A stretch of 64,000 nt of DNA from Planococcus halotolerans (GCF_003289955.1 NZ_QLZR01000002.1:310001-374000), one strand, 5' to 3'; shown: positions 47,091 through 58,980, counted from the stretch's first letter. The notes: generated by a model not told the origin, from the sequence alone. Translations and numbers: made by a program.

Positions 47091-49073
47091 TTACTCCACA
47101 TTATTGTATTCGATCGTTTCTTCGGTAATTACTCTTTCATCCCGTACGATTCGGTAAACCGCCCGATTCCCTTCGGCAATCTGCAGTTGGATGCGCCTCT
47201 CGGAATCTTCGGTGATTGTAAATTCTTCTACAGGCTCAGCCATTGTCCGGGTTTCGTCCTGGATATAAATCTGAACTGTCTGCTCTACCGGTTCTTCGCC
47301 TTCTTCTGCTGGCGTTTCAGGTTCATACGGTATACGGACTGTATGAATATATGTTTTTTGCGGCAATGCCGGCGGTCCTGATGACAGCACCACGTCAATT
47401 GCGCCTCCTGCTTCCAACTCACTGTCGGCTGCCGGGGTCTGTGACAGCACTGTTCCAGCTGCTACCTCGCTTGATGGCTCATCACCCACAATATTGATGT
47501 GAAAACCTGTAGAACGGGCATATTCACTAAGCGCCGCCTCATCGTATCCCGACAAATCAGCAACCGAGCGCATATCTTTTCCTTTACTTACTGTAAATTC
47601 AATTTCTGTTTCACTTGGTATGATTTCACTTCCGGCTTCCGGACTCTGTTCCAAAATTTCTCCAGGAGGTCTATCCGAAAACTCTTCTGTTGGTGTAACA
47701 GACAGGAAATCACGAGAATCAAGAAGTTCCATAGTCTGATCAATATTCCGCCCGACATAATCAGCCATTTCAGCAGATTCTTTGCCGAGGCTCAAATACA
47801 ATTGAATCTCTGCTTCCACGCTTCTGATCTTTCCGGCTTCCGGAATGGTCCGGATTACCGATCCTTCTTCAACATCTTCTGAATAACGTTCCCGCTCTTC
47901 TCCAATGACAAAACCGTATGACTCAAGTTCTTCTATTGCTTCTTCACGTTCCATCCCTGAAACATCCGGTACAGCTGCCTGCTTCGGACCAAAAAGATCC
48001 GGAAATGCCAAAGCGACAGACAAGCCAGCTATGACAAGAAAGAGCAGTAGACCGACAATCCATGGCCATTTCTTTTTCTTCTCTTTTTTGGGTGGTGCTT
48101 GTTTATTGCTTGCCTTTGTCCCTTTTGTTTTAGCAGGGCTATTTGTGATCGTTTCTTCCGCGTTAACATACGGCGATGAATCTTTAATGGCCGGCATTGC
48201 CCGCGTCGCGTCTTCATCAACCGGAACAGCAAATTTCGGTTCATTCAAACGCTCCGGCAATAATACAGTAGACAGATCCTCATCCATTTCATCAGCTGAC
48301 TGATACCGATGCTGCGCATTTTTCGCCGTGGCTTTTAACACGACATTTTCAAGGCTCTGCGGAATGGTCGGTACAATTTCACGCAAAGACGGTGTTTCAG
48401 TCTGAAGATGCTTGAGAGCGATGGAAACAGCTGATTCCCCTGAAAACGGCAGTCGGCCAGTCAACAATTCATACATCACAATCCCAAGGGAATAGATATC
48501 CGATTTTTTCGTAGCGTTGCCGCCCCGTGCCTGTTCCGGCGAAAGGTAATGGACAGTGCCCAGTACTGAATTGGTCTGTGTATAGGACGTTGCACTAAGA
48601 GCCATCGCAATACCGAAATCGGAAATCTTCACATTGCCTTCTTCGTCCATCAAGATGTTTTGAGGTTTTATATCGCGATGGACAATTTGGTTATGATGGG
48701 CATGCGCCAAAGCGGACGCCAATTGTTTCATAATCTTCACTGCGCGTTCAGGCGCAATCGGTGAATGTTCGATTATGTATTCTTTTAAAGTTTTCCCCGG
48801 TACATATTCCATAACCAGATAAGGGATTGCCCCGTCTTCTCCGACATCAAAAATATTTACGATGTTCGGATGGGCAAGGCTTGTGGTAGACAAAGCTTCC
48901 CGTTGGAACCTTCTGCGGAGTTCTTCTTCATTTGAAAAATCGTAGCGCAGCATTTTGATGGCGATGTCCCGGTCCAAAATCATATCATGGGCCAAATAGA
49001 CATTCGACATGCCGCCTCCGCCGATCAATTCCTTTATCTTATAACGGCCATTAATATTTCTGCCGATTAACAT
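47091..49073 (-). CDS. prkC: Membrane Ser/Thr protein kinase PrkC with PASTA domains
   Basis: Sensor kinase for peptidoglycan fragments/lipid II, controlling wall metabolism and stationary-phase responses. The 660-residue protein has an N-terminal kinase domain (glycine loop LIGGGGMSNVYLA, VHRDIKPQNILM, DFGIAMA) to about residue 275, a charged juxtamembrane stretch, one membrane helix (WIVGLLLFLVIAGLSVALAF, about 340-360), three extracellular PASTA repeats (about 365-560) and a further C-terminal domain. It starts 2 bases after the prpC stop, so kinase and phosphatase are co-expressed. Confidence 0.97.
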   Translation of the reverse strand: MLIGRNINGRYKIKELIGGGGMSNVYLAHDMILDRDIAIKMLRYDFSNEEELRRRFQREALSTTSLAHPNIVNIFDVGEDGAIPYLVMEYVPGKTLKEYIIEHSPIAPERAVKIMKQLASALAHAHHNQIVHRDIKPQNILMDEEGNVKISDFGIAMALSATSYTQTNSVLGTVHYLSPEQARGGNATKKSDIYSLGIVMYELLTGRLPFSGESAVSIALKHLQTETPSLREIVPTIPQSLENVVLKATAKNAQHRYQSADEMDEDLSTVLLPERLNEPKFAVPVDEDATRAMPAIKDSSPYVNAEETITNSPAKTKGTKASNKQAPPKKEKKKKWPWIVGLLLFLVIAGLSVALAFPDLFGPKQAAVPDVSGMEREEAIEELESYGFVIGEERERYSEDVEEGSVIRTIPEAGKIRSVEAEIQLYLSLGKESAEMADYVGRNIDQTMELLDSRDFLSVTPTEEFSDRPPGEILEQSPEAGSEIIPSETEIEFTVSKGKDMRSVADLSGYDEAALSEYARSTGFHINIVGDEPSSEVAAGTVLSQTPAADSELEAGGAIDVVLSSGPPALPQKTYIHTVRIPYEPETPAEEGEEPVEQTVQIYIQDETRTMAEPVEEFTITEDSERRIQLQIAEGNRAVYRIVRDERVITEETIEYNNVE

Positions 49074-49075
49074 AC

Positions 49076-49828
49076 TTACACCTCCCCAGCTTTCGAGGCA
49101 AGAAGAACAAACGAAATATTGTCTTCTCCTCCCTTATCATTGGCGAGATCAACCAGGTCTTTCCCTTTTTGGGACAAAGCTGAATGGGAACCGACAATTT
49201 CTGCAATTTCTTCTTTCGAGACTTTATTGCTCAATCCGTCAGAACAGATCAGCAGATAGGAAGAATCGCTGATTTCCAGCTCGATCATCTCCCCTTCAAT
49301 ACCTGCCTCTGTACCAAGCGCACGCACAATCCAATTCTTTTTCGGATGGTCTTCGGCTTCTTCTTCACTGATTTCACCATTATCAACCAGCACATTGACA
49401 TAGGAATGGTCCCGGGTAACCTGCTCGGCTTTGCCGTTAAACGTATAAACACGGCTGTCGCCTATATGGCAAATGATGCAGAAACTGTTTTCAATCAATG
49501 CAGCAATCAGCGTCGTTCCCATTCCCTTGCATTCAGGATGGTCTCCGGCGTAATTGTAAACTTCGCTGTTAATGAAGCGTATCTTTTCATCGAGCCACTT
49601 TTTCTTGCTGGATGCTGACTCAAATTCTTCGCTGTCCGCATCCATGAACAGTTCACTCAACGCAGCCACTGTCATTTCACTGGCGACGTCGCCGGCATTA
49701 TGGCCGCCCATTCCATCTGCCACCAGAGCAAGCATCAGCCCATCAGGCCTTTTGAGGACCGCCACACGGTCCTCATTCACTTCCCGCTTTTTTCCTGTAT
49801 CACTTTCCATGACATATTGAAACAACAA
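49076..49828 (-). CDS. prpC: PP2C-type Ser/Thr phosphatase PrpC
   Basis: Dephosphorylates PrkC and its targets. The 250 residues have the metal-binding blocks VADGMGGHNAGDVAS, GDSRVY, SDGLSNKV and GGEDNISFVL. The start is most likely the TTG at 49828, six bases after GAGGTG; the first ATG in frame (residue 7) lacks a ribosome binding site. It is 37 bases from rsmB; B. subtilis has rlmN in this gap. Confidence 0.96.
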   Translation of the reverse strand: MLFQYVMESDTGKKREVNEDRVAVLKRPDGLMLALVADGMGGHNAGDVASEMTVAALSELFMDADSEEFESASSKKKWLDEKIRFINSEVYNYAGDHPECKGMGTTLIAALIENSFCIICHIGDSRVYTFNGKAEQVTRDHSYVNVLVDNGEISEEEAEDHPKKNWIVRALGTEAGIEGEMIELEISDSSYLLICSDGLSNKVSKEEIAEIVGSHSALSQKGKDLVDLANDKGGEDNISFVLLASKAGEV

Positions 49829-49865
49829 TTTCTACACCTCATCCCAAGTCAATTCGGTTTGCTGA

Positions 49866-51212
49866 TCATTCAACGGCAGCAGTTTTCCGGAAAGCGGCGA
49901 TGAAAAATCCATCGCTTCCGAAATCCTGAGGAAATACCTGCACAAAGCCACTATGTTTAATGCCAAGAGCTTCAGGCAATGAAACCTGGATTTTTTCCAT
50001 ATCCGTATGCTCCTTCAGAAATCTTTCGGCAGTGCCGCGGTTTTCCATATTATCAACTGTGCATGTACTGTAAACCAATATGCCGTCCGGCTTCAGCAAT
50101 TGCGCAGCCTGATCCAGCAATTCAATCTGGATTTCCTGCAACCTGCTGAAATCCTCTTCTTTTTTTGTATATTTAATATCGGGTTTCCGTTTGATGACGC
50201 CGAGTCCGCTGCAAGGTGCATCCACTAGGACACGGTCGAATTGCTCTTTGCCAAAACGCTCAACACTCTTTTTGCCATCTCCCACTTCCGTTTCTATAAC
50301 GGTATGGCCCAGACGGTCGGCGGATTCCTTGATCAATTTCACTTTATGCGGATGGAGGTCCATCGAGTAAAGGCTGCCTTTATTGTTCAGCTTTTCAGCG
50401 ATATGAGTTGATTTCCCCCCCGGTGCAGCACACATATCCAAGACTTTCATACCCGGTTCAAGCTGCAATGCATAAGAAGGCAGCATTGAACTTTCATCCT
50501 GAATCGTGATGAAGCCTTTTTCAAAAGTGGCTGTTCTGGCGGGCTGGCCGCCTGTTATCACGAGGCATTCAGGAATAATTTTGCTTGGAACCGCTTCGAG
50601 CCCTTCGGATTCAAGCATTTCAATTGCTTCCTCCACTGTTGCGCGGACGGTATTCACCCGAACTGTCTGTGATGGGATTTTATTGTTTTCCAAAGCCATT
50701 TCACGCGTCTTTTCCAACCCGAATTGTTCGGACCAGCGCTTGATCATCCACGCCGGATGGCTCGTTTCTATAGAAATTTTCTCGATCGGATCGGCAATCG
50801 CATTAAATGACCGGACACCTGAACGCTGTACGGACCGCAGAACTCCGTTCACTAAAGAAGCGACTCCTCCGTGTCCCCGCCGTTTGGCGATTTCCACCGC
50901 TTCATGGACGACAGCATGCGAAGGGATGCGGTCCAGGTAAACGATCTGATACAGCGACATCCGCAATAAGGTTTTGACCCAGGGCTCGACTTTGCCTTTT
51001 AAATAAGGTTCCAGATAATAATCCAACGTCATCTGATGCTGCAATGTGCCATAAGTGATTTCTGTCAGCAAGCCGCGGTTTTTTGCTGAAATCCCGTAAC
51101 TTTCAATTGTTTGATGCAAAAGAAGGTTGCTGTAGGCTTGCTTGTTTTCAACTGCCCAAAGAATCGAAAATGCAGCGTCGCGGACATTGCCGTGCAATTT
51201 TTTATTTTTCAT
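49866..51212 (-). CDS. rsmB: 16S rRNA (cytosine-967-C5) methyltransferase RsmB
   Basis: Makes m5C967 in 16S rRNA. The 448-residue protein has an N-terminal NusB-like domain (about 1-140) and a Rossmann methyltransferase domain with [27 protein letters not shown] and [11 protein letters not shown], which hold the two catalytic cysteines. It overlaps fmt by 4 bases. Confidence 0.96.
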   Translation of the reverse strand: MKNKKLHGNVRDAAFSILWAVENKQAYSNLLLHQTIESYGISAKNRGLLTEITYGTLQHQMTLDYYLEPYLKGKVEPWVKTLLRMSLYQIVYLDRIPSHAVVHEAVEIAKRRGHGGVASLVNGVLRSVQRSGVRSFNAIADPIEKISIETSHPAWMIKRWSEQFGLEKTREMALENNKIPSQTVRVNTVRATVEEAIEMLESEGLEAVPSKIIPECLVITGGQPARTATFEKGFITIQDESSMLPSYALQLEPGMKVLDMCAAPGGKSTHIAEKLNNKGSLYSMDLHPHKVKLIKESADRLGHTVIETEVGDGKKSVERFGKEQFDRVLVDAPCSGLGVIKRKPDIKYTKKEEDFSRLQEIQIELLDQAAQLLKPDGILVYSTCTVDNMENRGTAERFLKEHTDMEKIQVSLPEALGIKHSGFVQVFPQDFGSDGFFIAAFRKTAAVE

Positions 51213-52141
51213 TCAAATAAATCTCCTGCCTGAATTTTAGGTCCGGTTAAATAGTCTTTAGCCGACATCCGTTTTTTGCCTGCCGGCTGCAATTCCGTAA
51301 TGGCCAGAATTCCCTTGCCTGTCTGGACATGGATGGCGTCTTCAGTCAGTCTGACCACTTTGCCCGGTGTCCCCTTTTTGGATTCATCAGCTATTTCGGA
51401 CCACCAGATTTTCATATTGTCCTGTTTAAAACTTGTATAGGCAACCGGCCACGGGTGAAGCCCGCGCACCTGGTTGTAGATCTCTTCAGCTGACCGGTTC
51501 CAGTCAATCCGCTCCTGCTCACGTGAGATATTGCGTGCAAATGTGACGAGCGATTCGTCCTGCGGAATGCGCTCGTTCGTTCCATCTATAATAGAAGGCA
51601 AAGTCTCTTTCAACAATTCCGTTCCAGCTGCGCTGAGTTTATCGAACATGCTGCCGGTATGATCGTGTTTTTCAATCGGCACAGCTGTCTGGGAAATGAT
51701 ATCTCCCGCATCCAGCCGGTCCACCATATACATGATGGTGACGCCTGTTTCTTTCTGTCCATCGATAATCGCCTGATGGATCGGTGCGCCTCCGCGATAT
51801 GCAGGCAATAAAGAAGCGTGTACATTAATCGCACCGAGTTTCGGTGTTTCCAATATTTCAGATGGCAGAATTTGCCCGAACGCCGCGGTTACCACTAAAT
51901 CTGCTTCCAGATCCAATACGGCTTGCAGTTCTTCCGGATTTTTCAGTTTTTGCGGCTGGTAAACCGGCAGCCCAAGGCGCAGCGCCTCTTCTTTAACAGG
52001 CGTCGGCGTCAGTACTTTCTTGCGGCCAACGGGGCGATCCGGTTGTGTCACCACAGAAATGACGTTGTATCCTTCTTCAACCAGCATGCGGAGAATCGGA
52101 ACGGAAAAAGCCGGGGTTCCCATAAACACGATTTTGGTCAA
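51209..52141 (-). CDS. fmt: Methionyl-tRNA formyltransferase
   Basis: Formylates initiator Met-tRNA using formyl-tetrahydrofolate. The 310 residues include [32 protein letters not shown] (the Asn-His-Asp catalytic region in part), and the C-terminal OB-like domain. It overlaps def and rsmB by 4 bases each. Confidence 0.97.
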   Translation of the reverse strand: MTKIVFMGTPAFSVPILRMLVEEGYNVISVVTQPDRPVGRKKVLTPTPVKEEALRLGLPVYQPQKLKNPEELQAVLDLEADLVVTAAFGQILPSEILETPKLGAINVHASLLPAYRGGAPIHQAIIDGQKETGVTIMYMVDRLDAGDIISQTAVPIEKHDHTGSMFDKLSAAGTELLKETLPSIIDGTNERIPQDESLVTFARNISREQERIDWNRSAEEIYNQVRGLHPWPVAYTSFKQDNMKIWWSEIADESKKGTPGKVVRLTEDAIHVQTGKGILAITELQPAGKKRMSAKDYLTGPKIQAGDLFE

Positions 52142-52647
52142 ACCTCTTCCTCCTCTTCTTCCTGCAAACGGATCATTTCATCCAGTTCTTCCTGAGTCAC
52201 ATATTTCGTGATTTTGCTGGTGAATAAAACGCCGTCCAGATGATCCATTTCGTGCAGAATTGCGCGGGCTTCATAGCCTTCCGCTTCAAGTTCATACCAT
52301 GAACCATCCCGTTCCTGCGCTTTTATCTTAATATGGTCATATCGTTCCACTTCACCGAATACACCCGGGAAACTCAAGCATCCTTCGATATCCGTATCAG
52401 ACCCTTCATATAGTACGAGTTCCGGGTTGATCATTTCGATCGGATCCTGTCCTTCACGGAAATCGACGATGGCAGCGCGCACCGCAGTCCCTACCTGGGG
52501 AGCCGCGATTCCAACGCCATCCGCTTCGATCATCGTTTCGTACATATCATCCAATAGAACGGCCAGATTTTTGTCAAAAGTCGTTACAGGAGCACAAGAT
52601 TTTTCAAGCACATCGCTTGGGTGTTTTACGATAGGTCGTATAGCCAT
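52138..52647 (-). CDS. def: Peptide deformylase
   Basis: Removes the formyl group from new proteins. The 169 residues carry the three metal-site motifs: [18 protein letters not shown] (Cys ligand) and HEMDHLDG (HExxH). It is a type 1 enzyme by these motifs. It is paired with fmt, overlapping by 4 bases, and follows priA by 19 bases. Confidence 0.97.
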   Translation of the reverse strand: MAIRPIVKHPSDVLEKSCAPVTTFDKNLAVLLDDMYETMIEADGVGIAAPQVGTAVRAAIVDFREGQDPIEMINPELVLYEGSDTDIEGCLSFPGVFGEVERYDHIKIKAQERDGSWYELEAEGYEARAILHEMDHLDGVLFTSKITKYVTQEELDEMIRLQEEEEEEV

Positions 52648-52666
52648 TTTCAGTTCCTCTTTTCTT

Positions 52667-55063
52667 TTACATCACCGAAGTCGGATTCATATCGATTGCC
52701 AATGTGGCACCTTTTTTCAGCCAATCAGAACGATAGATTTTGATCAATTGCTGCATCACTTCGGTCAGTTTCGGTTCTTTTTTGTATTTTATCAAACATT
52801 GATATCTATATCTATTGTTGACGCGGGCGATCAGCGAGGCGGAAGGCCCGATGATGATCGTCCCTTCCGACAATTGTTTTCGTAAATATTCAACCGTCTG
52901 CCCGGCATATTCCGCCACTGTCATCAAATCTTCATGGGTAAACTGGATATTCACGACATAATAATAAGGCGGATATCCGCTTGCACGCCGCATCGCCATC
53001 TCCTGATCGTAGAACGGTTCATATAATTGGTCTTTCGCAAGGGTGATTGCGTAATGTTCAGGCGTATAGGATTGTACAAAAACGGTTCCCGGCAATACGT
53101 CACGCCCTGCACGCCCGCTGACCTGCGTCAGCAATTGATACGTTTTTTCGGCTGCACGGAAATCCGGCAGATGCAAAGTCGTATCAGCGGACAGCACACC
53201 AACCAATGTAATGTTCGGGAAATCCAGGCCTTTGGCAATCATTTGTGTGCCCAGCAGAATGTCGGCTTTCCCTTCCCCAAAGGAATTGAGGATTTTTTCA
53301 TGTGCGCCTTTATTGCGCGTCGTATCAACATCCATCCGCAAGACTCTTGCTTCCGGTACGAGCTTCGCCAATTCTTCTTCCACTTTCTGTGTACCTGTTC
53401 CAAAGAAACGGATATGCTCACTTTCACATTCCGGACAAGTGTGCGGCACCCGTTCATCATATCCGCAATAATGGCATTTCATCGTTTCGCTCGACCGGTG
53501 ATAGGTCAATGAAATATCACAATTCGGGCATTGCATGACGGTACCGCAATCACGGCACAGAACAAACGAAGAATAGCCCCGTTTATTCAGGAATAAAACC
53601 GTTTGTTCCTTCTTCGCCAATCGATCCCGGATTGCATCCGCCAATTGAATCGAGAACATCGACCGGTTGCCGGTTCTCAGCTCTTCCCGCATATCGACGA
53701 TGTGAACAGCAGGCAAGGGTTGATTTCTTGCGCGTTTTTCCAGCACAAGCAATTCGTAAACCCCTTTTTGCGCGCGTGCATAGGATTCCAGCGAAGGCGT
53801 CGCACTGCCTAATATGACCGGACAACTATGATACTCCCCGCGCCAAATTGCCAGATCGCGTGCATGATAGCGAGGAGAGTCATCCTGCTTATAGCTCGAT
53901 TCATGCTCTTCATCGAGAATGATCAATCCAAGATTTTCAAACGGCGCGAAAATCGCCGATCTCGCACCGACTGCCACTTTCACTTCGCCGCGCTGGATTT
54001 TGCGCCATTCATCGTATTTTTCACCGGCAGACAAGCCGCTGTGGAGAACAGCGACCATATCACCGAATCGTTCCTTAAAGCGCAAAGTCATTTGCGGTGT
54101 CAATGAAATCTCGGGAACCAGCATGATTGCTTCTTTCCCTTCCTTCAACACCTTGTCAATGGTCTGCAGGTAAATTTCCGTCTTGCCGCTTCCGGTTATA
54201 CCGTGTAAAAGAAACGTTCTTGGTGTATTCAGCGACTTATCGATGGCGTCGAAAGCCTTCTGCTGCGCTTCAGTAAGCACCAAATTATCTTTTTTCTCTA
54301 TTTCCGTCAGCATTTTCGGATCCCGATACGTTTCCACATTCGATAAATCTGCTGCGCCTTTTTCAGCCAGACTGTAGATCGTCGGCAACGTAACGCCAGC
54401 TATTTTTTGAAGTTCGGAAGACTCAATGGAAAGTCCCGGATTCTCTTTCATGAAATCCATCAACTTCAGCTGCTGCTTGGCATTGCCGCGGATATCTATG
54501 GATTCGAGTTTTTCAACAGAATCTGAAACGTGGATCATGCGCACTTTTTTAACAGCGGTCTGCTGTTGAATATTGGTGTCTGCAATGATTGTGCCTTTAT
54601 CCAATTCTTTTTTGATCAACCCGAATACATCTTCAGCTTCCTGGCTTCGTATGAAAGGTTTATTGCCGAAATATGGGTGAAGACGCGGATCAATCTCCTC
54701 CAATCCGCTTGTCAGCACAAAGCGTTTTTCATACTTCGCCCGCAATGCGGCAGGTACCATGACCTGCAATGCATCAATTTCAAAACAAACGGTCTGTTCC
54801 TTCATCCAGGCGGCCATTTCCAGCAATTCTGTATTCAGAACCGGAACGACGTCCATCAATTCATGGATGGGTTTCATGCGTCCTGGGTCAAAATCGGATT
54901 TCTCTTTAATATTGGTGATGAACCCAAGCACTTTTCTGTTCCCAAAAGGCACTTTCACCCGCATGCCCGGTTCTGCCAATGCTTCCAGTTTTTCAGGAAT
55001 CAAATAGTCAAATGGCCGGTCAATCGGATGTGCAGCAACATCAACAATAATTTCAGCGATCAT
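52667..55063 (-). CDS. priA: Primosomal replication protein N' (helicase PriA)
   Basis: Restarts replication at stalled forks. I start at the ATG at 55063 (MIAEIIVDVAAHPIDRPFDY), eight bases after AAAGGG, giving 798 residues. Domains: N-terminal 3'-end-binding domain, helicase lobe with GITGSGKTEIYL and LDEEHESSYKQ, eight zinc cysteines (CRDCGTVMQCPNCD, CHYCGYDERVPHTCPEC) and the second lobe with QVSGRAGRD. It overlaps coaBC by 11 bases. Confidence 0.96.
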   Translation of the reverse strand: MIAEIIVDVAAHPIDRPFDYLIPEKLEALAEPGMRVKVPFGNRKVLGFITNIKEKSDFDPGRMKPIHELMDVVPVLNTELLEMAAWMKEQTVCFEIDALQVMVPAALRAKYEKRFVLTSGLEEIDPRLHPYFGNKPFIRSQEAEDVFGLIKKELDKGTIIADTNIQQQTAVKKVRMIHVSDSVEKLESIDIRGNAKQQLKLMDFMKENPGLSIESSELQKIAGVTLPTIYSLAEKGAADLSNVETYRDPKMLTEIEKKDNLVLTEAQQKAFDAIDKSLNTPRTFLLHGITGSGKTEIYLQTIDKVLKEGKEAIMLVPEISLTPQMTLRFKERFGDMVAVLHSGLSAGEKYDEWRKIQRGEVKVAVGARSAIFAPFENLGLIILDEEHESSYKQDDSPRYHARDLAIWRGEYHSCPVILGSATPSLESYARAQKGVYELLVLEKRARNQPLPAVHIVDMREELRTGNRSMFSIQLADAIRDRLAKKEQTVLFLNKRGYSSFVLCRDCGTVMQCPNCDISLTYHRSSETMKCHYCGYDERVPHTCPECESEHIRFFGTGTQKVEEELAKLVPEARVLRMDVDTTRNKGAHEKILNSFGEGKADILLGTQMIAKGLDFPNITLVGVLSADTTLHLPDFRAAEKTYQLLTQVSGRAGRDVLPGTVFVQSYTPEHYAITLAKDQLYEPFYDQEMAMRRASGYPPYYYVVNIQFTHEDLMTVAEYAGQTVEYLRKQLSEGTIIIGPSASLIARVNNRYRYQCLIKYKKEPKLTEVMQQLIKIYRSDWLKKGATLAIDMNPTSVM

Positions 55064-56258
55064 TTCGCATTTCCCTTTCAACAATCAGCTTCAGCAATTG
55101 GCGTGCCAACTCCTGTTTCGGAAGAAGTTCGAAAGATTGTTCGAAATCCCCTTTTCCATAAATCGTCACTTTATTGGTATCCGACTCAAATCCTGCCTGT
55201 GACTCGGTCACATCGTTGGCAATGATATAATCGGCATTTTTGCGTTCAAGCTTACTTTTCGCATAACGGCTTACGTCATTCGTTTCAGCAGCAAAGCCGA
55301 TCAAGACCTGTTTGCCTTTCTCAGTACCCAGGTAATGGAGGATGTCCGCTGTGCGCTCGAGTTCCAGCGAAGCGTCACCATCCTGCTTCTTCATCTTTTG
55401 CCCGTGCAGGGTTTTCGGCCGGTAATCGGCGACTGCAGCTGTTTTGATGACAAAATTTGAATCGGCAAATTCCGTTTTTACCGCCTGCAGCATGTCTTCA
55501 GCACTTTCAACAAAAATGCGTTTGACGCCTGACGGTGCCGGCAATGAAACCGGACCGCTGATCAGGATCGTTTCAGCTCCAAGTTCAGCTGCTGCCTGCG
55601 CCATGGCATATCCCATTTTGCCGCTCGAAAAGTTCGTCAGAAAGCGGACGGGATCGATGCGTTCCCGGGTTGGTCCCGCTGTCACTACAACTTTCTTGCC
55701 TTTCAAAAGCATTTCACGGCTGAAAAAACCATTTACCAATTCCGTAATCTTTTCAGGTTCTTCGAGACGCCCTTTGCCTACATAACCACAGGCAAGGAAA
55801 CCTTCCGACGGTTCGATAAAGCGGATGCCATCGTCATGAAGCTGCTGGATATTCCGCTTAACTGCCGGATGGTCATACATATGGACATTCATCGCCGGTG
55901 CAATCCAGATCGGAGCAGTTGCCGCCAGCAACGTGGTTGTCACCATATCATCCCCGATGCCGTTCGCCAGCTTGCCGATGACATTGGCAGTCGCGGGAGC
56001 TACAATAACGAGGTCCGCCCAATCAGCCAGATCGATATGGGCAATGACAGAAGAATCCTTTTCATCGAACGTATCATAAAAGACATCGTTTCGGGACATG
56101 ACCTGGAAAGTCAACGGCCGAACAAATTGGCGCGCCGACTCTGTCATGATGACTTTTACGTCCGCTCCAGCCTGAGATAGTTTACTGACAAGTGCAACCG
56201 CTTTATAAACAGCGATCCCGCCGCTCACGCACAATAAAATCCTTCGATTTGCCAACAA
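55053..56258 (-). CDS. coaBC: Bifunctional CoaBC (PPC decarboxylase / phosphopantothenoylcysteine synthetase)
   Basis: Two consecutive steps of coenzyme A synthesis. I choose a TTG start at 56258, which gives MLANRRILLCVSGGIAVYKA, like family members, with AAGGG eight bases upstream; a frame extending to 56291 lacks that spacing. The 401 residues comprise the flavoprotein decarboxylase (APAMNVHMYDHPAV, then the catalytic Cys in FLACGYVGKGRL) and the C-terminal synthetase (VTAGPTRERIDPVRFLTN). A terminator-like hairpin lies between it and rpoZ. Confidence 0.94.
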   Translation of the reverse strand: MLANRRILLCVSGGIAVYKAVALVSKLSQAGADVKVIMTESARQFVRPLTFQVMSRNDVFYDTFDEKDSSVIAHIDLADWADLVIVAPATANVIGKLANGIGDDMVTTTLLAATAPIWIAPAMNVHMYDHPAVKRNIQQLHDDGIRFIEPSEGFLACGYVGKGRLEEPEKITELVNGFFSREMLLKGKKVVVTAGPTRERIDPVRFLTNFSSGKMGYAMAQAAAELGAETILISGPVSLPAPSGVKRIFVESAEDMLQAVKTEFADSNFVIKTAAVADYRPKTLHGQKMKKQDGDASLELERTADILHYLGTEKGKQVLIGFAAETNDVSRYAKSKLERKNADYIIANDVTESQAGFESDTNKVTIYGKGDFEQSFELLPKQELARQLLKLIVEREMRNDR

Positions 56259-56274
56259 CGCAAACACCCTTTCT

Positions 56275-56313
56275 AAACAACAAACTCCCAAAGAACAAAT
56301 TTGCTCTGGGAGT
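56275..56313 (-). terminator. Attenuator-like hairpin between rpoZ and coaBC
   Basis: ACTCCCA pairs with TGGGAGT around an A/T-rich inner stem, followed by TTGTTGTTT on the minus strand. The T-run is interrupted, so reduction rather than full stop is likely; it ends only a few bases before the coaBC ribosome binding site. Confidence 0.6.
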
Positions 56314-56332
56314 CGTAGGTTGTGATTAATGG

Positions 56333-57258
<926 letters not shown>

Positions 57259-57309
57259 ACACGCCAGAAATGATAAGATGGAACAAAACGATTTGAAAGA
57301 GGGATTTTC

Positions 57310-58974
57310 ATGGCATTTGATGGATTATTTACAAAAGCGATGACCAGTGAACTGCAACAGCTGGTCAGCGGAAGAATTTCAAAAGTTCATCAGCCCAATC
57401 AGCTTGAACTGCTGCTCCACATCCGCTCACAAGGAAGCAACCATAAATTATTGATTTCGATCCACCCTTCGTATTCCCGGATTCATTTAAGTAAACAAGC
57501 GAACACGAACCCTTCTGAACCCCCGATGTTCTGCATGCTTCTCCGCAAGCATATTGAAGGCGGCGTCATCACAGAAATTTCCCAGCACGGAATGGACCGG
57601 CTTATCATTTTGAGAATCAAGGCGAAAAATGAAATCGGTGACGACATCGAACGGGAACTCCATGTCGAGATGATGGGGAGGCACTCAAATGTCATCCTGG
57701 TCGACTCGGAACGAATGATGATTCTCGACAGCCTCAAGCATCTACCGCCGAGCGTCAACTCATTCCGTACAATTTTGCCCGGACAGCCTTATATCTTCCC
57801 GCCGTCCCAAGACAAAAAGCATCCGTTTACCAATTCGGACGCACTCATCGATCTGGATGAAAAGGAATTGGTACAGCAGTATGCCGGTTTTTCTCCGCTG
57901 ACTGCGCGTGAATTGCATCACCGATTGACAACGGCCGCCGACAAGGAATCGGCCGCTGAAAAATTTCTTGAAGATTTCAGCCAAGAAAATCCTGTCGGCT
58001 ATTATGTCGAGCAGGACAGCAAAAGCTTCTTCTCGGCGACTCCTCTGGAACATTTGGATGCCCAGGGTCTCAGCTTTCCTAACCTCGGTGAATTGCTTGA
58101 CCGTATGTATTATGCTAAAGCCGAGCGCGACCGCGTCAAACAGCAGGCAGGCGATCTTGAGCGCTGGCTGCAGAACGAAATTTCAAAACTGAAACTTAAA
58201 TTGAAGAAATTGAAAAAAGAGCAAGATCAGGCAGAAAAACGCGACCTTCTCCAATTGAACGGTGAACTGATCATGGCCAATCTCCACCGCATCCAAAAAG
58301 GCATGAAAGAAATCGAAGTGGACAATTATTACAATGAAGAAAAAGTTTTGATTCCTCTCGACCCGCGGAAGACGCCTATTGAAAACTCTCAGAAGTTTTA
58401 TTCGCGTTATCAGAAAGCCAAAACCGCTTTGGTCAAGACCCAGGAACAAATCGAAAAAACCGAAGATGATATCGCTTATTTCGAAACTTTAATGTCACAA
58501 GTGCAGCAAGCCGGAATTTCCGATATCGAAGAAATCCGCGAAGAGCTTGCCGAACAGGGATATATGAAGGCACAGAAATCGAAGAAGAAGAAAAAACCGA
58601 CCAAACCTTCCGTTGAGCCTTACGTTTCAAGCACCGGCATTCCAATATCGGTAGGCAAAAACAATAAGCAGAACGATTACGTCACCTTCAAAGTGGCTTC
58701 CAAATCCGATACTTGGCTGCATACAAAGGACATTCCAGGTTCACATGTCATCATCCACGATTCGGAACCGGACGAAGAAACCATTCTTGAAGCTGCAACG
58801 ATTGCTGCCTATTTCAGCAAAGCGCGGGAATCATCATCGGTACCCGTAGACTACACAGAAGTTCGGCAAGTGAAAAAGCCGAACGGCGCAAAACCGGGAT
58901 TCGTCATCTACTTCGAACAAAAAACGGTTTTCGTCACACCGGATGAAGAACTCGTCATCAAACTGAAAAAATGA
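57310..58974 (+). CDS. rqcH: Ribosome quality control protein RqcH (Rqc2/NEMF family, YloA)
   Basis: Binds stalled 50S subunits and adds C-terminal alanine tails to the trapped peptide, marking it for degradation. The 554-residue protein has the N-terminal NFACT-N domain (AFDGLFTKAMTSELQQL to about 270), a middle coiled coil (KLKLKLKKLKKEQDQAEK, about 285-430), and the C-terminal NFACT-R domain (DTWLHTKDIPGSHVIIHDSE). It was earlier called a fibronectin-binding protein. It starts the plus-strand section and is followed by a terminator. Confidence 0.96.
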   Translation: MAFDGLFTKAMTSELQQLVSGRISKVHQPNQLELLLHIRSQGSNHKLLISIHPSYSRIHLSKQANTNPSEPPMFCMLLRKHIEGGVITEISQHGMDRLIILRIKAKNEIGDDIERELHVEMMGRHSNVILVDSERMMILDSLKHLPPSVNSFRTILPGQPYIFPPSQDKKHPFTNSDALIDLDEKELVQQYAGFSPLTARELHHRLTTAADKESAAEKFLEDFSQENPVGYYVEQDSKSFFSATPLEHLDAQGLSFPNLGELLDRMYYAKAERDRVKQQAGDLERWLQNEISKLKLKLKKLKKEQDQAEKRDLLQLNGELIMANLHRIQKGMKEIEVDNYYNEEKVLIPLDPRKTPIENSQKFYSRYQKAKTALVKTQEQIEKTEDDIAYFETLMSQVQQAGISDIEEIREELAEQGYMKAQKSKKKKKPTKPSVEPYVSSTGIPISVGKNNKQNDYVTFKVASKSDTWLHTKDIPGSHVIIHDSEPDEETILEAATIAAYFSKARESSSVPVDYTEVRQVKKPNGAKPGFVIYFEQKTVFVTPDEELVIKLKK

Positions 58975-58980
58975 TTCTTG

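Noticed and set aside
54530..55225. 231-codon plus-strand open frame
   Set aside because: It is antisense to the end of coaBC and the N-terminal part of priA, both firmly identified; no family resemblance and no ribosome binding site.
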